Positions 22,930-33,849 of a stretch of 64,000 nt of DNA are shown in pieces. The stretch comes from Petaurus breviceps papuanus. Lineage: Eukaryota; Chordata; Mammalia; Diprotodontia; Petauridae. How positions within the stretch are numbered: the stretch's first letter is position 1; each line of letters starts with the position of its first letter. The notes beneath the pieces were generated by a model. It was not told where the DNA came from. It saw only the letters and a list, made by a program, of their open reading frames with translations, and did no database searches. The position numbers and the translations under genes are program-made. The DNA is taken from positions 51,532,406 through 51,596,405 of the forward strand of contig JAMXIF010000003.1 of the NCBI GenBank assembly GCA_028583685.1. Direction: 5' to 3'.

Positions 22930-25020
22930 CTTTTTAGAATCAATTTATTTTCGAATGAGGTTCAAATGTTAAATTCTTACCCCCACCATTTCCCCCTCTA
23001 TTGCAAATGCTCTTCTTTGCACAGCTCTTTTATTTGAGATAATTTTCTCCATTCTTCTTCTCCCTTCTCCCTGGTCTTCCCTTTTTCTCCCCTGTCCATT
23101 TTTTTTTACATCATCCCAACATGATTAACTCAGTCCCATGTTTTCCTTCTGTTTAGAATCCTTCCAATTACCCTATTACTTAGAAAATCTATGTATCATC
23201 TTCCTATGTGGAAATGTACATAGTTTTACATATTTTCTCTGTCATGCTTATCTTTTTATGCTTCTCTTGGGTTTTATATTTGAAAGTCAGATTTTCTCTT
23301 TAGCCCTTTATATCAGGAATATTTGAAAGTCTTCTAATTTCATTAAATATCCATTTTTTTCCTCTTTGGAAGTCATATACTCAGTTTTACTGGGTAGGTT
23401 ATTTTTTATTGTAATTCCAGCTCTTTTTCCTTCCAGAATATCATTTTTCCAAGCCCTCTGCTCCTTTAATGTGTCAGCTGCTGAGTCTTGTGTGTTCCTG
23501 ATATTGGTTCCACAGTATTTGAATAATTTCTTGCTTCTTGAAGTATTTTCTCTTTGTACTAGGAATTTTTGAATTTGGCTGTAATATTCCTGTGAGTTTT
23601 TATTTTGGAATTTCTTTTACATGGTGATCAGTGGATTCTTTCAGTTTCTGTTTTATCCCCTGCTTCCAGGATTTCAGTATAGTTTTACTTGATAATTTCT
23701 AGATGGGTAGACTCTTTCTTTCATCATGACTTTCAGATAATCCAAAAATTCTCAAATTGTCTCCCTTCAATCTATTTTCTAGGTCATTTGTTTTTTCTGA
23801 TATTTCACATTTTCTCTTTTGACTTTGTTTCATTTTTTTCTTGATGTATGAAGTCTTTAGCTAATTCTGACTTTTAACAAATTTTCTGTAGTGATTTTTA
23901 AGTAACTCTTCCCATTTATCCAATTCTGCTTTTTAAGAAATTATTTCCTTTAGTGAATTTTTGTACTTCTTTTTCCATTTGACCAATTCTTCTTTTTAAG
24001 TTGTTATTTTCAGTATTGTTTGCATGTCTGTTTTACCAGGTCTTAATTGTCTTTTTGTAATTTTGTTCTTTTGCTTTCATTTCTTTGCTCAAATTCTCCT
24101 CCACCATTCTTATTTGATTATGACAATCATCTTTAGCTCTTTTAAAAAATTCTTGTTGACCTTATGTCTAATTCACAGTTGTCTTTGAGTTCTGCTTGTA
24201 GCCGTTTTAACTCCATGTCCAATGAGTATATTTTGATCTTTCCTCTCACTTTTTATGGCCAAGTTCTTGTTGTTGTTTATATGTTTTTATGTCATATTTC
24301 TTGATTTAGGACTTGATGTTAACGTTGGGCTCTTTTTCTGGAACTGGGGTAAAGCATTCTGTCTTAAGATTCAGGCTTTTTCTCACTGCTGTTTTCAGAG
24401 CAAGTTCTGGGAGTTTGAAAATTTTTAGTATTTCTAAGGTAGTGTGATCAGGGAAGAGGTATGGTCACTGCTTGCTTGATTTGTACTCTGGTCATTACCC
24501 AGATAAGGCATCTGATTCTTGTGATTGTCATCTGTCCTGCTCCTCAGGGCAACTTCTTTCTTGGGATTGAAAGTGCCACTCAGGCCACTCCCTCTTTACC
24601 AAAAATGTTTCTCTCTGCCCTGAACCCAGAAGTTGGAATAGACAGTAGTAGAATTGTCAGGTAGCATTTGGTCCTGTGTTTAGAGCTAGCACAGTGATAA
24701 CCCTTTAATCTCTTTCTAACCCATTGTCTGGTCCTCTTACTGTCTCTGGTTTGATAACTCCCAGAGCTGCTGGTACTACTTCTATCTCCACTACCTAGTC
24801 CTACTACAGGTGTTTCTTCCACTTACACTCTGGCCCAGCCTCCTCTCCCATGTGACAGATCTCTCTTTTCATCTCCTATGTTTTCTTGGGCTGAAAGTGT
24901 GTCTCATTCTGACCTCATGTTGCTTCTACCACTCTTCCATTTGATTTGAATCATTATTTGGAAGGGGAATTTTCAGAGAGCTCAGCTGAGTGCTTTCTAC
25001 TCTGCCATCTTCTGTCCTAA
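22930..25020 (-). mobile_element. HAL1-like element, antisense, near full length, older
   Basis: The 3'UTR complement (22930-23260) is followed by the complement of ORF1. The C-terminal domain blocks lie at 23270-23600, the RRM area near 23720-23800 (TTCAATCTATTTTCTAGGTCATT is the complement of the ENRSRR region), and the coiled coil at 23800-24280. A 5'UTR complement ends TACTCTGCCATCTTCTGTCC, the reversed L1/HAL1 5' end. Again no ORF2 lies between ORF1 and 3'UTR. It is more diverged than the younger copies at 12.6 and 19.6 kb. Confidence 0.82.
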
Positions 25021-25266
25021 CTTTTTGCAAATGTTGATACCAGTATCTATATCTTTGAATTCTTTTCTACCCTTTTCAGGACCTCACTTATCATCACTTC
25101 CAGTTTTTTGGGTTTTTTTTTTTTTGTTTTTTTGTTTTGCAAAAGTCAGCACAGTTTCACTGCTTCACAACTTCCTGTCTTCCCAGCTCCTTACAAAATT
25201 GTTTTTGTCTTCACTGCTCTTGAGACAAGACCACTCATTACAACATCAAGTCTCTGGTGGCCTTCC

Positions 25267-25431
25267 TTTTTTTTTTTTTTTTTAAAGCAATTGGGGTTAA
25301 GTAACTTGCTCAAGGTTACACGGCCAGTTATTTCTGCATGTGGTGCTGAGTATCTGAGCCCGGATTTGATCCCCAGGTCATCCCGACACTGGAGCCGGTG
25401 CTCTTACTCGCTGAGCCACCTGGCCGCCCCC
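25267..25431 (-). mobile_element. tRNA-derived SINE, right-type monomer, antisense
   Basis: Poly-T at 25267 is followed by AAAGCAATTGGGGTTAAGTAACTTG, CACGGCCAGTTATTTCTGC and GATTTGATCCCCAGG, ending GAGCCACCTGGCCGCCCC. GGCCTTCC flanks both sides (25259-25266 and 25432-25439). The AGTTATTTCTG block marks the right monomer type. Confidence 0.9.
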
Positions 25432-25478
25432 GGCCTTCCTTTTTTTTTTATCAGCCCTTCGTTTCTACCTCTCTACAA

Positions 25479-25584
25479 CAGGCCTGCATAAACCTGCACA
25501 CCAAAAGATTTCAGGCAGCCCACGAAAACTGTAATTGATACTTTCTTCTACATTTTTTAGTGGGTTGCAGGTTGTGCAGGCCTG
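25479..25584. mobile_element. Miniature hAT-like DNA transposon, 106 bp
   Basis: The terminal inverted repeats start CAGGCCTGCATAAACCTGCA and end with the complement of CAGGCCTGCACAACCTGCA. The flanks CTCTACAA (25471-25478) and CTCTATGG (25585-25592) fit an old 8-base target duplication of the NTCTAGAN type favoured by hAT elements. A second copy lies at 60518-60634. It has no coding capacity. Confidence 0.75.
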
Positions 25585-25952
25585 CTCTATGGTATTTGAC
25601 ATTATTAACTATTCCCTCCTTGCTAGTATCTTTTCCTTTGACTAAAAGTACCACACTCTGTCCTGCTTTGCTCCTCAGTGTGGAATACTGCATGTGTGAT
25701 TGCTAATGTTTTGATTGGTTTTTGTGAAATATTTTTTTTAAAAAACAACCTTTTGGGGGGGGGTAGTATGTATGTGTTACAATTTCAGTGTCCTGGGACA
25801 AAGGTGAGAAGGACAAATAAATAAAAAAGACAACAGTTAAGAACAAAAACTTACTTTATGAACCCCTTCTCTTATAAAACCTTATCCCTCAGACTATAAA
25901 GTTTTTTTTTCCTACCCTGACCTCAAGTAGTACACCTTTAAAAAAAAAAAAT

Positions 25953-26115
25953 GGGGGCAGCTAGGTGGTGCAATGAATAGAGCACCAGCCCTGGAGTCAG
26001 AAAGACCTGAGTTCAAATCCAGCTTCAGACACTTAACACTTACTAGTTGTGTGATCTTGGGCAAGTCACTTAACCCCAATTGCCCTACCTTCCCCCCTCA
26101 AAAAAGAAAAAAAAA
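25953..26115 (+). mobile_element. tRNA-derived SINE (GGGGCAGCTAGGTGG family)
   Basis: The head GGGGGCAGCTAGGTGGTGCA holds an A-box-like region, and GAGTTCAAATCC is the B box. The tail CAAGTCACTTAACCCCAATTGCC is followed by an A-rich end. This is the common marsupial tRNA SINE whose tail suggests mobilisation by an RTE-type LINE. The copy is complete. Confidence 0.93.
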
Positions 26116-26249
26116 TGCACTTCTTTGCACTGTATGATTATATATATTGACCATAGTTTCTACTAGACTATAAATTCCATGAGGGCAGATCATCTGTCAT
26201 AGCTAAACTTTGAGTTGAGTTGAACTTTGTGAACATTGTGGGTTGAATT

Positions 26250-26400
26250 ATATTTATATAGTATTTTTTAATGATTGTTATGCTATTGGATTCTCACAGT
26301 ATAAGGTATAGGGCAAATATTATTTATCCCCATTTTACTGAAAAATGCAGGTTTATTTGAGTTAAATGATTTGCCTGGTAAGTCCTTTTGTTACGACCCC
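26250..26400 (-). mobile_element. MIR fragment, antisense
   Basis: ATTTATCCCCATTTTACTGAAAAATG followed by AAATGATTTGCCTGG is a degraded complement of the MIR core. The evidence is weak. Confidence 0.5.
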
Positions 26401-26454
26401 ATATTTCTCACGACTCAATTGCTAACCATCAACAAAATTAAAATTTTAAATATA

Positions 26455-26614
26455 AGGGGCTGCTAGGTGATGCAGTGAATAGAGCACCAGCCCTAGAGTC
26501 AGGAGGGCCAGAATTCAAATCCGGCCTCAGACACTTAACACAAAACTAGCCGTGTGACCTTGGGCAAGTTACTTAATCCCAATTGCCCTACTTTCCCCCC
26601 TCCAAAAAATATTG
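26455..26614 (+). mobile_element. tRNA-derived SINE (GGGGCAGCTAGGTGG family)
   Basis: Same family as 25953-26115. It is complete, with A box, B box (ATTCAAATCC), the CTTAATCCCAATTGCC tail and a short A-run. The 10-bp target duplication TTTAAATATA is perfect (26445-26454 and 26615-26624), so the copy is fairly young. Confidence 0.95.
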
Positions 26615-26629
26615 TTTAAATATACAAAT

Positions 26630-28050
26630 AAAATGATCATACTTAAAACCACATACCTAATGTTATTTGTAATTAATTTATACAATAGCATACAACTATA
26701 CAATAATGTATGTATATTAAGTATAATAAAGTAACAATATACTGTTTCTATATTCTCTTTTGATTTCTTTTAACTTTATTTTCCCTTCAGATTTTGTCAT
26801 TGTCATTTACAATTACAGACCCAAAACTCTTTTCTCTATATTATGATGTCTCCCCTTCATATGGGGAAGGAGCAATTCGTTTTTCTTTTCACATAAATTT
26901 TATTACTTCATTTACCCCTATGGAGTAGCTCATGATTATTTTCTTAAATATGCAAATTAATTTGAATAGTATTGTATTGTTGATTTATAAGCTTAACCCA
27001 GCCTTTTATTGGCTGTTGGGGCCCCCATATTAACAGTTGGTTATTAATTATCATTTCTCTAAGAAATACAGATATCTAAGGGATAATTGGTAAAGGAATG
27101 CATTTAAAGTTGTTTGAAATCATAGGTCTAAGCAAAGATTAAAATATTATTAAATTTTAATGAAATCAGTTAAACATGTAATCCTATGAGGATTTATTAA
27201 AATACATTAAAAGTAGCAACAGTGATTCTGTGGCATAATGTTGACCTGTTGTTTCTATGTAAGAATGCTAACCATATCCTTGAGCCTTTTCTAAATAACA
27301 GATATTAATTTTATGTTTGGAAAATGTGTAGCTGATGATTTTTTCCTCCTTTTTAGAAGAACAATTTAATAAAAAAGATTAAATATTTAATAAAAATAGA
27401 TTCAGCAAATACTAATTGTTGATATTCCTTCTGGATCTTAAAGACAAAAAATAGAGCAGTTCACTATATTAAGACACACATTTCAGCTTCACTTAAAGTT
27501 CTTTTGATTCCTGTCATCTTCCTTGAAATCATATTTGAAATGCCATTTCTCATGTAGGCATATCAAATCCATTGTTGAGTCTTCTGGTTGGGAGTTATTC
27601 TCCAAAATTGTAGGTTAATTGGCTGAACCATAATCGTTGAAAAAGTTCTCTCGTTTTGGTGAACATGTTGACTGTTTCAGTTTACCAAATGCTTTATTGA
27701 TCCTCTAGTTGCAGAACATTATACCTGCTTTCATTTTTTTATTTTGCCTTTGGATCTTCCTGCTTCCAACTTCCCTTACCTTCATTCATTTTTGTCCTGG
27801 TTTGTGTTGACCTGCTTCAGAAGCCATTGAAAAAGGCTTCCCAAAGCTTTGTCTCATGTAAAGTTGTAACTTTAGGAGAGAATATATGTAAAAGCTATGT
27901 GACATTAGAATCTACTTAGCATCTCTAACATATGAGTTCATTTTTACAATGGAGTTTAAATTGTTCTACTGGTCTGCCCACTTCAGTTTGTAACAGTTCA
28001 TTCAAATCTCTGATTTCTTTGTAACTGTCCATTTCTTCATTTCCTATGAA
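26630..28050. other. AT-rich intron, nothing recognised
   Basis: There are several TA-rich stretches (26640-26740) and no identifiable repeat, exon or RNA gene. Frames are short. Confidence 0.5.
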
Positions 28051-28059
28051 ACATACACA

Positions 28060-28765
28060 TCTTAAACTCACCATGCCAAAAACAGAATTAATTATTGCTT
28101 TGCTTATATTAACCTTCTCATTAGTCTCCCTGACTCAAGTCTTTCCCCACTCCATTCCTTGCACAACTGCCAAGGTGATTTTTCTAAAACACAATTCTGA
28201 CCATATCCTTCCTCTCCTCAGTAAACTCAAGTGGCTCCCTGTTACCTCCGGGATCAAATATAAAATCTTGTGTTTAGCTTATAAATCCCTCTACAACATA
28301 GCCTCCTTCCAATGTTTCCAGTCTTCTTTTCCCCTTCCTCCCATTTATTTCCTCTTCTTTCTGGAAATATCAGTCTTTTTGCTGAACCCTTACACATGAC
28401 ACTATGTCTCTTCTCTGTATTTCAGTTACTCATGAATGTAATTCTTTTCCTCCCCCTCTCTGCCTCCTGACTTCTTTAGCTTCATTTAGGACTCAGCTTA
28501 AATCCTGCCTTGTGCAAGGGGTTTCCTAGACACCTCCTTCCCCCCTGAACTCTCCCTAGTGCATGCCCTCTGAAGTTACCACCAGTTACTCCATATATGT
28601 TTCATATGTTCATAGTTATTTGTATGTTTAGAATGTATGTATAGAGTGTGATCTCCCAGAGGGCCAGGGACTATTTTTACCTTTCTCTGTAACCTCAGTT
28701 CTGTGCACAGTGTCTCCCTCTCATATAAGTTTAATAAGTCCTTATTGACTGATTAATTGATAACA
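28060..28765 (+). mobile_element. L2 LINE 3' region
   Basis: The blocks follow the L2 ORF2 C-terminus and 3'UTR in order: CTGCCAAGGTGATTTTTCTAAAACA, AACTCAAGTGGCTCCCTGTTACC, GGATCAAATATAAAATC, GGACTCAGCTTAAATCC, then a CCCAGAGGGCCAGGGAC and TAATAAGTCCTTATTGACTG end. The coding frame is interrupted. Confidence 0.9.
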
Positions 28766-28769
28766 TACT

Positions 28770-29095
28770 TTGTTTTTCCATTTTCTAATTGATGAGCAAA
28801 CCTTTGGTTTCTGTTCTTTGCCACACAAAAAAAGAGCTGCTATAAATATTTTTGTTCATGTGGGCGTCCCTTTCTTCTTTATCTGATTTCTTTGGAATAT
28901 AGGCCTAGCAGTGAAATTATTGGGTCAAAGGGTCTACACAGTTTAGTACTTTTGTGGGGCATACTTCCAAATTGCTTTAAAATGTGGCTGGTCCCATTAT
29001 TCACAGTTTGAACAGTATGCTTTGACTTGACTCTTTCCTATAGCTCCACTAACAGTTTCCATTTTCCTTTTTTTGTCAACATAGTTTGATAAGTG
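28770..29095 (-). mobile_element. L1 ORF2 C-terminal fragment, antisense
   Basis: GAGCTGCTATAAATATTTTTGT, GGAATATAGGCCTAGCAGTGAAATTATTGGGTCAAAGGG and CCACTAACAGTTTCCATTTT are complements of the L1 ORF2 end seen sense-oriented at 2160 and 3500. Confidence 0.85.
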
Positions 29096-29329
29096 TGAAT
29101 TTCATTAGATTGTGAGTTCCTTGAGGTCAGGGGGTACAATGAGGCTCCCTACTGCTATAGTTTTTTTTTTTTGTTTCTAACTATTGATTTTTCTTTAAGT
29201 ATTTAAATGCTAATTGTTAAGTATTGATATGAATTCGTTATCTGTGGTTACATTCAACATAATCGTCTCTTTAATAATTTATTTTTGCTGTTATCTTGAC
29301 TGAGATCATCATTGCTACTTCTTTGTTTT

Positions 29330-31725
29330 TCTTAAAAAATTCAGCTGAAACAACAGATTTTGCTCAAGCCCCTTATTTTAACTCTGCTTATATTTTTGTT
29401 TCATGTTCATAAACAACATATGGTTTGATTCTTCTTTGTAATCCATTTTAATATTGTCCTCTTCTGTTTTGGAGCTGAATTCATCCCATTCACATGCACA
29501 GTTATGATTATTAAATGTGTCTTTTCCTTCATCCTCTTCCGTTATACTCTTGGTTGAATCCCTGGAGATTGGTGGGAGAAGATTGTGTTCAATACCAGTG
29601 CTCAATACTTGATGCATTGAAGTCTCCTCTCATCTCCTTTTTCTTCCCCACAAACAGACCCCCCCAAAAAAACTTCTTACCCTTTTCCCCTCCTTTCAAC
29701 CCATCTTCACAATGTACTCTCTGAGCTTAGTCTATTTTGTTTATGAGCAATCCTTCCCTGAATGTACCCTTCTAATTCTTCACACTCTTTATGTCTTCCT
29801 GTTTCTTTGTTGAATTGAATACATTTCTATCCCCAACTCTGTGTGTATGTCTTCTACTATCCTTTGGCCAGTTTAGGTAAAAATTAGGTTCAAGTGACTC
29901 CTGCTTCCTCCTTCCTCCCTTTTTCATTTGCTTAGATTTTCTGTTGGCATATCCTCTATCTAAAGATAAGTTTCTCATCAACTTAGCTCTTTTGTTCAGG
30001 AAAGCCTATAAGTTCTCTATTTTATCAAGGGTCCATTGTTCTTTAGGATTATACTCAGTTTTTCTGAGTAAGTTATTCTTAGTTGTAAACTTAGATCCTT
30101 TACCTTTTGTAATATTTTATTACATTCTTTCTGATCCAATTTTTTTTTAATGGTAGCTGCTAAAGCTTATGTCATCCTAACTGGTTCCTCAGTACTTGGA
30201 AACTCTTTCTGGTGTTTTGCTGTATTCTTTCTTTGACCTGAAAGCTTTGGACTTTGGTTATGACATTCCTGAGAGTTTTCATTTTGGGGTTTCTTTCAAA
30301 AGAGGAAGGGTTTGGTGATTCTGGTTTTTTTTGTTTTGTTTTGGGGAGTTAAACTTTGTGTTTTAGTTTGAGGCTTTGCTTATAGATGTGTTAGAGTAAT
30401 TACCTTCTTCCTCTTACTTTATGTGAGTCTTTTTCTTTGTTCTCTCATTCTTCCAACATTACTTCACAGATTACAACTTAGTATTATGACTAGCGTCTAT
30501 GACATTTTGGAAAGAGAAAATTTTAGGGCCTTGTTTAGTATTTTTCCATTCTGTGGGGTCCTGCTGTGGGTATTGAGTGCGATTTTCTTCAAGGATAATG
30601 GATGTTTCAGGCCAGAGAAAAGTAAACATTCAGTGGGCTCTAGGTGATCTGGTCATTGGCATCTGATTCCTGCCCTCCTGGACTTTTCCAGACTCTCAGA
30701 CCCCAGTTTGAGAGGCAGCACGACTACAGACATGTTGCTGGGGGGCTCTCTAGTAGAGAGATTATTGAACCCAGCCTGTTAGGTAGGTAGAAGATTCTAT
30801 AGGCTTGAGTAACAGAACTATTGGCCTATCCATCCCTGTTCTGAGTCTACAGGCTAAATTATGTGATTTTTTTTTGTATCCAGGATCTAAGTCTACAGTT
30901 TCTCTGTGACAAAGCAATGGCATTGCTGGTCCAGCCCCTTTCTGGGCCTGGAAGCTGAACCTGCTGAGTGAGACCTCACTGCCAGCCTAGTCCTACCGTG
31001 TTTCCCCGATAATAAGACACTGTCTTATTAAATTTTTTGGACAGAAAAACACCAGAGGGCTTATTTTCAGGGGAGGGCTTATTTTAATGAACATTGACAG
31101 CAATTTTAATAAACAGGTAAATGTGAACAAAAAAATGTACCTTTATTCAATAATGAATTCAATAAAGAACAGGATGACGCGCTCACTGCTGCAGCTCTGA
31201 TTGGATGCAGCTCGGAGCGCGGCGTGTTTCACCTGGGGGGGGGGGATGGTGCATACAGAGGGTACCGTAATGTAGCGTGTAGCGCAGGAGATCACCTTCA
31301 CTACAGTAGCAATCTCAATAGGGCTTATTTTCGGGGGAGAGCTTATTTTAGAGGAATCTTACACAGTAAGGGGAGGCCTTATTTTCGGGATAGGTCTTAT
31401 TATCGGGGAAACACGGTAGTCTGTGCCTGGGGCCTAAGTCCCTGGGTAGGTTAGTTTACTGAGCAACTGCAGTTCTTTGTTTTTACCTGAGTCATGAGTA
31501 TCCTGCTTTGGGGTCAGAGCAATCACACAGCCAGATCACCCTTGCTTCTGTGGTTCTTATCTTGGTCATTTGCTTGAGGGCTAAATTTTTAGTTGCACTA
31601 GAAAAAAATTCCTGTGGTTTCTTTTTAGGTTCTTAGTCACTACTCTTAGAAATTTGTTAGAGAAGTTGTGGATGAAGATTGGCTTTGTTGCTTCCCCTTA
31701 CTCTGCTATCTTTGCTGGTCCTGTA
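29330..31725 (-). mobile_element. HAL1/L1-like ORF1 element, antisense, split by a miniature transposon
   Basis: The part at 30040-30310 is a complement of the ORF1p C-terminal domain: ATACTCAGTTTTTCTGAGTAAGTTATTCTTAG and GTTTTCATTTTGGGGTTTCTTTC match the equivalent blocks of the 22930-25020 copy. To the right is 5'UTR complement ending CTTACTCTGCTATCTTTGC near 31715. To the left is probable 3'UTR. No ORF2 was recognised. A 421-bp TA-flanked element interrupts it at 30996-31416. This is an older, more diverged copy; the left boundary is uncertain. Confidence 0.65.
30996..31416 (+). mobile_element. TA-flanked miniature DNA transposon, 421 bp
   Basis: The inverted ends CCGTGTTTCCCCGATAATAA and its complement are each bordered by TA, the Tc1/mariner-type target. 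Inside each end are several near-copies of AGGGCTTATTTTCGGGG (left: 31066-31085 area; right: 31321-31400), arranged like transposase-binding subterminal repeats. The middle holds a GC-rich block (GATGACGCGCTCACTGC). No transposase frame is present. A short open frame encoding repeated YFRG is only the subterminal repeat read as protein. Confidence 0.82.
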
Positions 31726-31739
31726 GTACATCAAAGTTT

Positions 31740-32610
31740 AATGATTTGTATGGTTCCTGGTTGGGTGAATCTGTTTTCATTTTTGCCTAAAGCCATCATA
31801 TTTGTAGTTGGATAAATATTAGCTTTTATTGCACTACTTCAGCTTTAATTCTCACCATAATTTATATTAGAGAAAAATGGCACCTGTCAAAATAGAAATA
31901 TTTTTCCAGTTTTACTGACTAGAGATGACCAGAATTTTTTCCTGTGGCCAGCTCCCCTACTTTCTTTGCAATTTCTGAACATTTCTGTTTCTAGGACAAC
32001 ACTAAGAACATACGGTTTCTGCGCTTACCTCAACATAATAATTTCAGAGGAACAAGAAGACTCTGCCATTGCCAAGATTATGTCTTCCCCTTGTCTTCAT
32101 TGTTATTCAGATTTCCCTTTGAGGGAAAAAAAAAAACCCTTTTTGATTCCTTAGTTGCAAAGATAAATTTTAAATTGCAAGGGCCCAAATACAATAGAAA
32201 CGATAACACATTGACTTAAATTTCCATACAATCATGTGACTGACAGTTTGTTGAAATCTGATTTTGGTAAGAGGGGAATACTGTATACCTGGGGAACTAG
32301 TAGAAGGTTAGAATAGAGAGGAGGGTATGGGGGTGGCAATCTTCTTAAGAAGCCTAAGGATATTAAAGTTTTACCTACTTGTCATGTTTGCCGTTGGCAT
32401 AGCTGGTGACTTAGGAGAAGCTGGCAAATATTTCTATAGTATGTACAAATTTATTTTAGTTTCCTTTTTTTTTTACTTTTACCATAATGTAATAATTTAC
32501 CATATCTTGTAATGTCATTAAGTATTATTAACAATCCCCAATTCTAAACTTTCCATATCCAGTCAGTTAAGCTTTGTTGGTTGCTTATTTATAAAATCTC
32601 TTCCATTCAT
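31740..32610. other. Intron without recognised feature
   Basis: Mixed-composition sequence with no identified repeat or exon; short A and T runs only. Confidence 0.45.
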
Positions 32611-32619
32611 TCACATAAC

Positions 32620-33320
32620 TGCCAACCTGGTTCAAATCTTCATCACCTCTTACCTGGACAATTGCTATGATTTTCTGACTCCTCTTCCCTTTCTAATCAC
32701 TGTCCTCCTCCCCATCACTCCCAGAGCTCCTAAACGCATGTTCTGAAGGCACAGACAGGTCTGACCTTGCTGCTCTTCTGCTCAGAGAGCTCCAGTTGCC
32801 TTGAGGATAAATTACAAATCCCTCTGTTTGACATTTAAAACCCTTTCCCATCTAGGGGTCGCAGTCTTTTTCTAGCCTCCCTTTTTATGCCTTTTAAATA
32901 TAACTTGCTGCAAATATGTACATTCTAACCAAACTAGCCTCCTGGATGTTCCTTCTACATGATATTCCATCTCCTTTGGACGGGCTGTCTTCCATAGATA
33001 GATATAGATATATAGATCTAAGTTTGTCTCTATGTCTGTATCTGAAATGTAGTCTCTGCTTACTTCTTCTTCTCAAAATCCCTCACTTCCTTTAGATCTT
33101 GGCTTTATTGTCACTTCATTCATAAGATTTTTTCAATTTCTGCCAGTTGTTAGTGCCCCTCTCAAGTAATTCTGTATTTACTTTTTTATATTTATATGTA
33201 TACAAGTATATATTTGTATGTTTGCTTTGTACATATTTATATGCTTATGAATAACTGAATGTGTAAAATATTATTTCATATTACTGTTATATTGTGTATT
33301 TATATACACCTTGGTTTTCA
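32620..33320 (+). mobile_element. L2 LINE 3' region, diverged
   Basis: CATCACCTCTTACCTGGACAATTGC, GGCACAGACAGGTCTGACC, CTCCAGTTGCCTTGAGGATAAATTACAAATCCC and CATTTAAAACCCTTTCCCATCTAGGG follow L2 ORF2 order. It merges into an AT-rich tail. A related CR1-clade LINE remains possible. Confidence 0.75.
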
Positions 33321-33529
33321 CACCCCACAAAACATTCTAGTAGTAGGTAAAAACATAGATGTCAGAATGCCTTTTTCCCCAGTCACTTTTTTTTCTTGCT
33401 TAACTTCTGGGGACTTAAGTAGAATCACTATATTATAAAGTTTTTTATTCCTTTACCCAAAAAAATTTTTAGTGCTAAAAATACAAAGCACTAATTTATG
33501 AAACCTACAGAATACTAGACTGGAATGAT

Positions 33530-33840
33530 TTTTAGTTCCACATTTTTTGTCATTTTACAAATTAGGAAACTGAGGTAAAGTGACTTGATCAAGATGCAAC
33601 ATCTAAAAAGTGTTTGAACTTCAAGTTCAGTGTTATGAGAGAATGTCTTAGGTTTTCAACCCCAAAAGGTCACCTTGTCCAGCCCTAATCATTTTGTAAA
33701 TGAGGACACTTGAGGTCCAAATAGGTCACATGACTTCCCTCCAGTCACAGAGATTAGGAAAAAGCAAAGCCAGAATAAAACCTGTTCCTCAGATTCTAAA
33801 TCCAGTCCTCTTTTTCCCAGTGCCCTGCTCCTTCCTTTAT
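33530..33840 (-). mobile_element. Two MIR-type fragments, antisense
   Basis: CATTTTACAAATTAGGAAACTGAGG (near 33552) and TTGTAAATGAGGACACTTGAGG (near 33695) are separate complements of the MIR core. Each is followed by a degraded GTCACAGAG-like block. Confidence 0.65.
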
Positions 33841-33849
33841 GAAGCTGAA

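Noticed and set aside
25953-26615. tRNA genes, suggested by A-box and GTTCAAATCC B-box motifs
   Set aside because: They are the tRNA-derived heads of SINEs. No cloverleaf with an acceptor stem is present, and each is followed by the SINE body and A-tail.
31224-31454. A + strand frame with repeated YFRG motifs, like a Gly/Tyr-rich RNA-binding protein
   Set aside because: The motif is the subterminal CTTATTTTCGGGG repeat of a miniature transposon in one reading frame, and it runs across the element's end.
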